A stretch of 6,365 nucleotides of DNA, from positions 1,066,236 to 1,072,600 of the forward strand of contig NZ_GL831112.1 of the NCBI RefSeq assembly GCF_000188295.1. Direction: 5' to 3'. The notes under the pieces were generated by a model. The model did not search any database and had not been told where the DNA came from. It saw only the letters and a program-made list of their open reading frames with translations. The position numbers were made by a program, and so were the translations under genes. Source of the stretch: Streptococcus vestibularis ATCC 49124. Its GTDB lineage: Bacteria > Bacillota > Bacilli > Lactobacillales > Streptococcaceae. Shown here one piece after another: positions 5,986 to 6,365 of the stretch (position 1 is its first letter; each line of letters begins with the position of its first letter).

Positions 5986-6365
5986 TTATTTATCATTGTG
6001 ATATATAAATCGATTTTTATTCCATACAAAAGTACATCCTTGTTTCAAAAGTTCCAGATTTGAGCTTTGTTTGTTATAACATCCATAAATAAACGTTTGT
6101 TACGATAAAATATCGAAAAAACTATTTAATAGGATGATAAAAAAATAACCTCAAGTACAGTTTACATGTACATGGAGATTAGTGCACCTTTTCGATATTA
6201 AAAAGTAATCTAGATATCCACTAATGTCATTAGTAAATCCCGCTAATGACTTTTTTATATCAATAACACCTAATAGTTCGAGGTGTTCATTGAATATTCT
6301 TTTATAATCAACATTTGGTGTCAATAAAATAATTTGTGTACTAACGTTATTTCGCCTAATTTTTT
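5986..6365 (-). pseudogene. Decayed response regulator, AgrA/ComE/BlpR type (partial)
   Basis: One minus-strand frame runs in from the right window edge for 70 codons to a TGA (6151-6153). It resumes in the same frame to a second stop (TAA, 6100-6102), then continues to a TAA at 5986-5988, just before the shared terminator. The first part reads KIRRNNVSTQIILLTPNVDY, then LELLGVIDIKKS and ISGYLDYFLISK. This matches the end of a receiver domain in LytTR-type regulators: the KIR..., QIIxLT and xVIDxxxK pattern. The part after the stops (LLNSFFDIL, QTF, LKQGCTF) loosely resembles a LytTR DNA-binding domain. From the KIR motif onward it is about 50 residues shorter than I would expect for intact ComE-type proteins, so an internal deletion is likely. 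The gene start is outside the window. In intact relatives this protein responds to a peptide pheromone via a histidine kinase; here it should be non-functional. The receiver call is moderate; the LytTR part is weak. Confidence 0.5.

Noticed and set aside
6109..6199. 11-bp inverted repeat AATATCGAAAA / TTTTCGATATT, possibly insertion-sequence ends
   Set aside because: Only 69 bp lie between the arms, there is no transposase and no flanking duplication, and the sequence is AT-rich.
6226..6256. GTCATTAG/CTAATGAC stem followed by six T on the plus strand, terminator-like, overlapping a second palindrome at 6221-6235
   Set aside because: It lies within the minus-strand response-regulator frame, where the T run reads as Lys codons, and no plus-strand gene leads into it. 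A small RNA ending here cannot be excluded, but nothing else supports one.
6265..6287. AACACCT/AGGTGTT inverted repeat, similar in look to the XRE operator units
   Set aside because: The arms differ from AACCTT...AAGGTT, the loop is longer, it is a single copy, and it lies in coding-derived sequence.

Overview
The window looks like chromosomal or integrated-element DNA of a low-GC Firmicute, most probably a Streptococcus. The basis is an LPETG sortase-anchored SEC10/PgrA surface protein, a lipobox lipoprotein with an SH3-like and a streptococcal DUF6287-like domain, AGGAG-type ribosome binding sites, and a remnant resembling ComE/BlpR/AgrA response regulators. No rRNA, tRNA, CRISPR array, intact transposase or conjugation gene is visible.

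Layout, left to right. Positions 1-29 hold a strong hairpin terminator. Positions 68-460 (minus) hold a small unrecognised frame that overlaps, out of frame, the 3' end of a lipoprotein gene (348-1622, minus). The lipoprotein tail looks like a frameshift or deletion junction. After a promoter-bearing gap and a hairpin (1817-1862) comes a small membrane-anchored protein (1869-2231, minus). Next is the dominant gene, a SEC10/PgrA-domain cell-wall-anchored coiled-coil protein (2358-5402, minus). A divergent intergenic region (5403-5561) carries a four-unit operator array with a 20-22 bp period, overlapping promoters for both flanking genes. An XRE-family regulator follows (5562-5888, plus). It ends at an 18-bp-stem terminator (5938-5976), which it probably shares with a convergent, decayed LytTR-type response regulator entering from the right edge (5986-6365, minus).

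Logic. The best-supported functional unit is the regulator/surface-protein pair. The XRE protein very likely binds the array between the two genes and controls both itself and the large adhesin or surface-exclusion-like protein. One array unit covers the -35 box of the surface gene, and another covers the regulator's own ribosome binding site. The remaining minus-strand genes encode further cell-envelope proteins: a lipoprotein with SH3-like, calcium-loop-like and DUF6287-like segments, and a membrane-tethered beta-rich protein. The right edge records loss of a quorum-sensing-type response regulator. Family names come from recognising sequence patterns, not from database searches.
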